Origin: Arthrobacter sp. FB24
GTDB taxonomy: Bacteria; Actinomycetota; Actinomycetes; Actinomycetales; Micrococcaceae
Reading direction: 5' to 3'
NCBI RefSeq assembly: GCF_000196235.1
Contig: NC_008541.1
Location: forward strand, 1,488,001 to 1,552,000
DNA length: 64,000 nucleotides
Shown here: positions 61,323-64,000 of the stretch, piece by piece
Layout: each line of letters begins with the position of its first letter
How positions within the stretch are numbered: the first letter of the stretch is position 1
Position numbers and translations under genes: made by a program
Notes under the pieces: model-generated
Databases searched by the model: none
Told to the model about the DNA's origin: nothing
Seen by the model: only the letters and a program-made list of their open reading frames with translations

Positions 61323-62090
61323 GTGGAATCGAACAGCACGCCGGGAGCCCCGCCCCGTCCCGAAGCCGTACGCCATGAATACCGGCCGCCCGCCGTCGGG
61401 CATCCGGCTGGCACCAGCCCCGAAACGAAAGGCTGGACCCGCAACGAACTGGCCGCCCGGGTGGCTGCTGAACTGCAGAACGGCCAGTACGTCAACCTCG
61501 GCATCGGGATGCCCACGCTGATCCCCAACTACATCCCGGCGGGCATCGAAGTGGTGCTGCACTCGGAAAACGGCATCCTGGGCGTGGGGCCGTACCCCGG
61601 CGAGGACCAGGTGGATCCGGACCTGATCAACGCCGGCAAGGAAACCGTCACCGTGAACAAGGGCGCCGCGTTCTTCGACTCCGCCGCCTCGTTCGGCATG
61701 ATCCGGGGCGGCCATGTGGATGTGGCCGTGCTCGGCGCCATGGAAGTGGCCCAGAACGGGGACCTGGCCAACTGGATGATCCCGGGCAAGATGGTCAAGG
61801 GCATGGGCGGCGCCATGGACCTGGTGTTCGGGGCCAAGAAGGTGATCGTGATGATGGAGCACGTGGACCGCAGCGGCAGGCCCAAGATCGTGCAGCAGTG
61901 CACCCTGCCGCTGACCGGAAAAGGGTGCGTGGACCGGATCATCACCGACCTCGCCGTAATCGACGTCGTCACCGAAGGCAGCTCCTCCCGGCTCGTACTG
62001 CGCGAACTGGCCCCCAACGTGACGGCCGAGGAAGTCGCCGCGGCCACGGGTGCGGAACTCTTCGAAGAGGACCAGGAACTGACGGTATGA
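61323..62090 (+). CDS. 3-oxoacid CoA-transferase, subunit B
   Basis: 255 residues from GTG 61323. After a 35-residue extra N-terminus, [35 protein letters not shown] and [16 protein letters not shown] with the catalytic Glu identify subunit B. ATGA overlap with the MaoC-like gene. Acetoacetate activation here is the final step of leucine breakdown. Confidence 0.93.
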   Translation: MESNSTPGAPPRPEAVRHEYRPPAVGHPAGTSPETKGWTRNELAARVAAELQNGQYVNLGIGMPTLIPNYIPAGIEVVLHSENGILGVGPYPGEDQVDPDLINAGKETVTVNKGAAFFDSAASFGMIRGGHVDVAVLGAMEVAQNGDLANWMIPGKMVKGMGGAMDLVFGAKKVIVMMEHVDRSGRPKIVQQCTLPLTGKGCVDRIITDLAVIDVVTEGSSSRLVLRELAPNVTAEEVAAATGAELFEEDQELTV

Positions 62091-62647
62091 CGAATGCTGA
62101 TGGGGTTTCGACCGGCTCAACCACCGGCAGCCCGCGCGTCGTTGAACAGCGGGGCCTCTACTTCGACGAGCTTGAGGAGGGAGTGGTCTACGCCCACCGC
62201 CCGGGCCGGACAGTGACCGAGACGGACAACGTCCTGTTCACCACCATGACCATGAACACCCAGGCGCTGCACCTTGACGCGGCCTGGAGCGCCGGGCAGC
62301 CCTTCGGCCAGCGTCTGGTGAACTCGATGTTCACGCTGGCCACTGTGGTGGGGCAGTCCGTTCCGCAGCTGACGCAGGGGACCATCATCGCGCAGCTGGG
62401 ACTGACCGACGTGTCGTTTCCGCATCCGCTGTACCACGGCGACACTCTCTACACGGAGACGGTCATCACCGGCAAGCGGCTGTCCGCATCCCGGCCGGGC
62501 CAGGGAATCGTGACCATGCAGCACACGGGCCGGAACCAGGACGGCGTTGTGGTGGCACTGGCCTCGCGGAGCTGCCTGATGTGGACGCGCGAGGCGCACA
62601 CGGACACGCAGAAAGAAGCCACCGAAAAGGGGACAATCGAAGCATGA
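62087..62647 (+). CDS. MaoC-like (hotdog) dehydratase/hydratase
   Basis: 186 residues. From residue 20 on, [67 protein letters not shown] is the MaoC hotdog with Asp/His catalytic residues (T-x-D-x-x-L-F...N-x-Q-x-L-H). The first 20 residues ([12 protein letters not shown]) are encoded by a dispersed DNA repeat and are not part of the fold. Proposed to hydrate methylglutaconyl-CoA or a related enoyl-CoA (inference). Confidence 0.88.
   Translation: MTNADGVSTGSTTGSPRVVEQRGLYFDELEEGVVYAHRPGRTVTETDNVLFTTMTMNTQALHLDAAWSAGQPFGQRLVNSMFTLATVVGQSVPQLTQGTIIAQLGLTDVSFPHPLYHGDTLYTETVITGKRLSASRPGQGIVTMQHTGRNQDGVVVALASRSCLMWTREAHTDTQKEATEKGTIEA
62104..62125. repeat. Dispersed 22-bp repeat in the MaoC N-terminal codons
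   Basis: GGTTTCGACCGGCTCAACC with three more bases; complementary, with one mismatch, to the core of the duplicated unit in the E2 linker (53262-53283 and 53301-53322). A shorter 13-bp match lies at 37118-37130 in the M23 gene. Confidence 0.8.
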
Positions 62648-63477
62648 CTTTCCTGATGGGTCCCGCCCTGCTCTTCTGTCCTGCCGACCGTCCCGAGCGA
62701 TACCAAAAGGCCGCGGAGCGTTCCGACGCAGTGATCGTGGACCTGGAGGACGCCGTCGCGCCTGCTGACAAGCAGCGCGCCCGCGGGGCCATCCTCGCCC
62801 AGCTGGGCGCCACCGGCGACGTTCCGGAGCTGGACCCCAGCCGGACGATCATCCGGATCAACCCGGCCGGCACGGATGAATTCGAGAAGGACCTGCACTG
62901 CCTCAAGCACACCCCGTACCGCCACGTGATGCTTGCCAAGGCCGAAAGTGCCGGCCAGCTCAAGGCGCTGGGGGACTACAGCGTCATCGCGTTGTGCGAG
63001 ACGGCCGCGGGAATCATCAACGCCGCGGCCATCGCCGCCGAACCCAACGTGGTGGGCCTGATGTGGGGTGCCGAGGACCTGCTCGCGTCGCTGGGCGGGA
63101 CGTCCAGCAGGAACGACGACGGCAGCTACCGTGCGGTGGCGCTGCATGCCCGGTCCTCGGTGCTGCTCGCGGCCGGGGCCTTCGGCAAGGAAGCCATCGA
63201 TGCGGTGTACGTCAACATTCCGGACCTTGACGGGCTGGCAGCTGAGTCACGCGACGCTGTTGCTTCGGGATTCGGTTCAAAGGCCTGCATCCACCCCAGC
63301 CAGGTTGCCGTGGTCCGTGAAGCGTACGCCCCTGCGGAGTCGGACGTCGCCGCGGCCAAGGAGCTCCTGGCGGCTGCCGCTGCTGCAGGAAGCGGAGTGT
63401 TCCAGTTCAACGGCAGGATGATCGACGGCCCGATCCTCAAACACGCTGAATCAACCCTGCGGCGGGCCGCCCGCTAG
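62644..63477 (+). CDS. CitE-like HpcH/HpaI aldolase/lyase
   Basis: 277 residues. ALLFCPADRPERYQKAAERSDAVIVDLEDAVAP is the CitE-family N-terminus, IRINPAGTDEFEKDL the substrate loop, and VIALCETAAGIINAAAIA and GLMWGAEDLLASLGG carry the metal-binding Glu and Asp. Cleaves or forms a C-C bond in a CoA thioester such as citramalyl- or methylmalyl-CoA. Translationally coupled (ATGA) to the MaoC-like gene and last in the operon. Confidence 0.9.
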   Translation: MTFLMGPALLFCPADRPERYQKAAERSDAVIVDLEDAVAPADKQRARGAILAQLGATGDVPELDPSRTIIRINPAGTDEFEKDLHCLKHTPYRHVMLAKAESAGQLKALGDYSVIALCETAAGIINAAAIAAEPNVVGLMWGAEDLLASLGGTSSRNDDGSYRAVALHARSSVLLAAGAFGKEAIDAVYVNIPDLDGLAAESRDAVASGFGSKACIHPSQVAVVREAYAPAESDVAAAKELLAAAAAAGSGVFQFNGRMIDGPILKHAESTLRRAAR

Positions 63478-63505
63478 ACCGGGACACCTGACCGCCCCGC
63501 AAAGC

Positions 63506-63553
63506 GAAAAGCCGCAGCCCGGGAGTCCTAGGACTCCCGGACTGCGGCTTTTC
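63506..63553. terminator. Bidirectional terminator at the end of the catabolic operon
   Basis: AAAAGCCGCAG (63507-63517) with 63542-63552, one C-A mismatch, then CCGGGAGTCC with GGACTCCCGG around TA; A-run on one side and TTTT on the other. Lies between convergent genes. Confidence 0.92.
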
Positions 63554-63585
63554 CGGGCTACTCCGGCCTGGACGGTCGTGAGGCG

Positions 63586-63978
63586 TTAGCCCGCCTTCAC
63601 TGCAAGCACCGGGCAGTCCGCCTCAAGCAGTATCCGTTGGGACGTGCTTCCCAGGATCAGCTTGCCTACGGGGGTGCGGCGGCGCAGACCGATCACAATC
63701 AGATCGGCCTTGTGCTCTTCCGCGGCATCCAGTACCTCCGCAGCCGCATCGTGGCCACGGACCGGCTGCTTGATCACATGGTCAATGCCCTGCGCAGCGA
63801 GCCGGTCCTCGATGCTCTGGATCTCAGGTTCCTGTGCGTACCGGTTGTCCACCAGTGCATCACCCTTGGAGGAGTTGATGACCAGCAGCCTGCCGTTGCG
63901 ATTCCGCGCCTCGGCGATGGCCTGGGCGAGCGCTGCTTCACCCTCGGGTGTCGGGACGTATCCCACCACGATCGTCAT
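63586..63978 (-). CDS. Universal stress protein (UspA family)
   Basis: 130 residues. TIVVGYVPTPEGEAALAQAIAEA opens the fold and LIVIGLRRRTPVGKLILGSTSQRILLEADCPVLAVKAG closes it, with the ATP-binding G-x2-G-x9-G(S/T) pattern recognisable though the first Gly is changed (GLRRR). Likely binds ATP and responds to starvation or oxidative stress. ATG 63978 with AAGGAGCAACC upstream. Confidence 0.92.
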   Translation of the reverse strand: MTIVVGYVPTPEGEAALAQAIAEARNRNGRLLVINSSKGDALVDNRYAQEPEIQSIEDRLAAQGIDHVIKQPVRGHDAAAEVLDAAEEHKADLIVIGLRRRTPVGKLILGSTSQRILLEADCPVLAVKAG

Positions 63979-64000
63979 GGTTGCTCCTTGTTAGCTGTAC

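Overview
The window looks like a chromosome segment of a high-G+C actinobacterium of the Micrococcaceae, most like Arthrobacter, Pseudarthrobacter or Paenarthrobacter. The reasons are the frequent GTG and TTG starts, many 1-8 bp stop/start overlaps, the order rpsB-tsf-pyrH-frr-cdsA, a homodimeric glyS, a Bcr/CflA-type MFS pump and an actinobacterial 'phage holin family' protein. This is judged from protein content only; no database search was run.

Layout. 1-21.1 kb is a housekeeping backbone: lipase/esterases, an S4-domain RNA-binding protein, transporters, glyS, phospholipid acyltransferase, a YibE/F membrane protein, then dusB-dgt-dnaG, two identical tRNA-Asn genes each with its own terminator, an MFS exporter, and a membrane/lipid group (holin-family protein, CDP-alcohol phosphatidyltransferase, DMT transporter, glycosyltransferase). 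21.1-35.5 kb is an integrated element of 14.3 kb set into the 3' half of a CAT-anticodon tRNA gene and bounded by exact 39-bp direct repeats (21154-21192 and 35428-35466). 35.7-42.9 kb returns to backbone: an acyl-CoA dehydrogenase, an M23 peptidase, rpsB, tsf, pyrH, frr, cdsA and a DivIVA-domain protein. 43-49 kb holds two acetate-type sodium:solute symporters, each next to a small membrane partner, around a LytS/LytTR-type two-component system. 50-63.5 kb is a branched-chain (leucine) degradation region: an Lrp regulator, 2-oxo acid dehydrogenase E1alpha-E1beta-E2, then a TetR regulator divergent from an overlapping operon (acyl-CoA carboxylase beta and alpha, acyl-CoA dehydrogenase, CoA-transferase A and B, MaoC-like hydratase, CitE-like lyase). 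A universal stress protein closes the window.

The most interesting object is the 14.3-kb element. It has an integrase and an XRE repressor transcribed leftward. Opposite lies a rightward early block: an AlpA/excisionase-like protein, a DUF6011 protein, and a replication-initiator-like protein whose own gene carries four 21-bp iterons followed by an A-rich stretch, as in the lambda origin inside gene O. A coupled chain follows with an HGG-motif protein of the kind found beside terminases. The element also has a Phd/RelE-type toxin-antitoxin pair and one intact Mu-F/SPP1-gp7-like minor head protein. It has no large terminase, portal, major capsid, tail or lysis genes. That layout is what one expects of a phage satellite (PICI-like) rather than a complete prophage, and I infer it may be an uncharacterised actinobacterial satellite. 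Three 17-bp palindromes sharing the half-site CGTCA in the repressor/excisionase intergenic region are probably its operators.

Metabolic reading of the right end: the E1/E2 complex would make isovaleryl-CoA from 2-oxoisocaproate, and the next operon would take it through dehydrogenation, biotin-dependent carboxylation, hydration and cleavage to acetoacetate, which the CoA-transferase would activate. MaoC-like and CitE-like enzymes sit where a crotonase-type hydratase and a DRE-TIM-type HMG-CoA lyase would normally be found.
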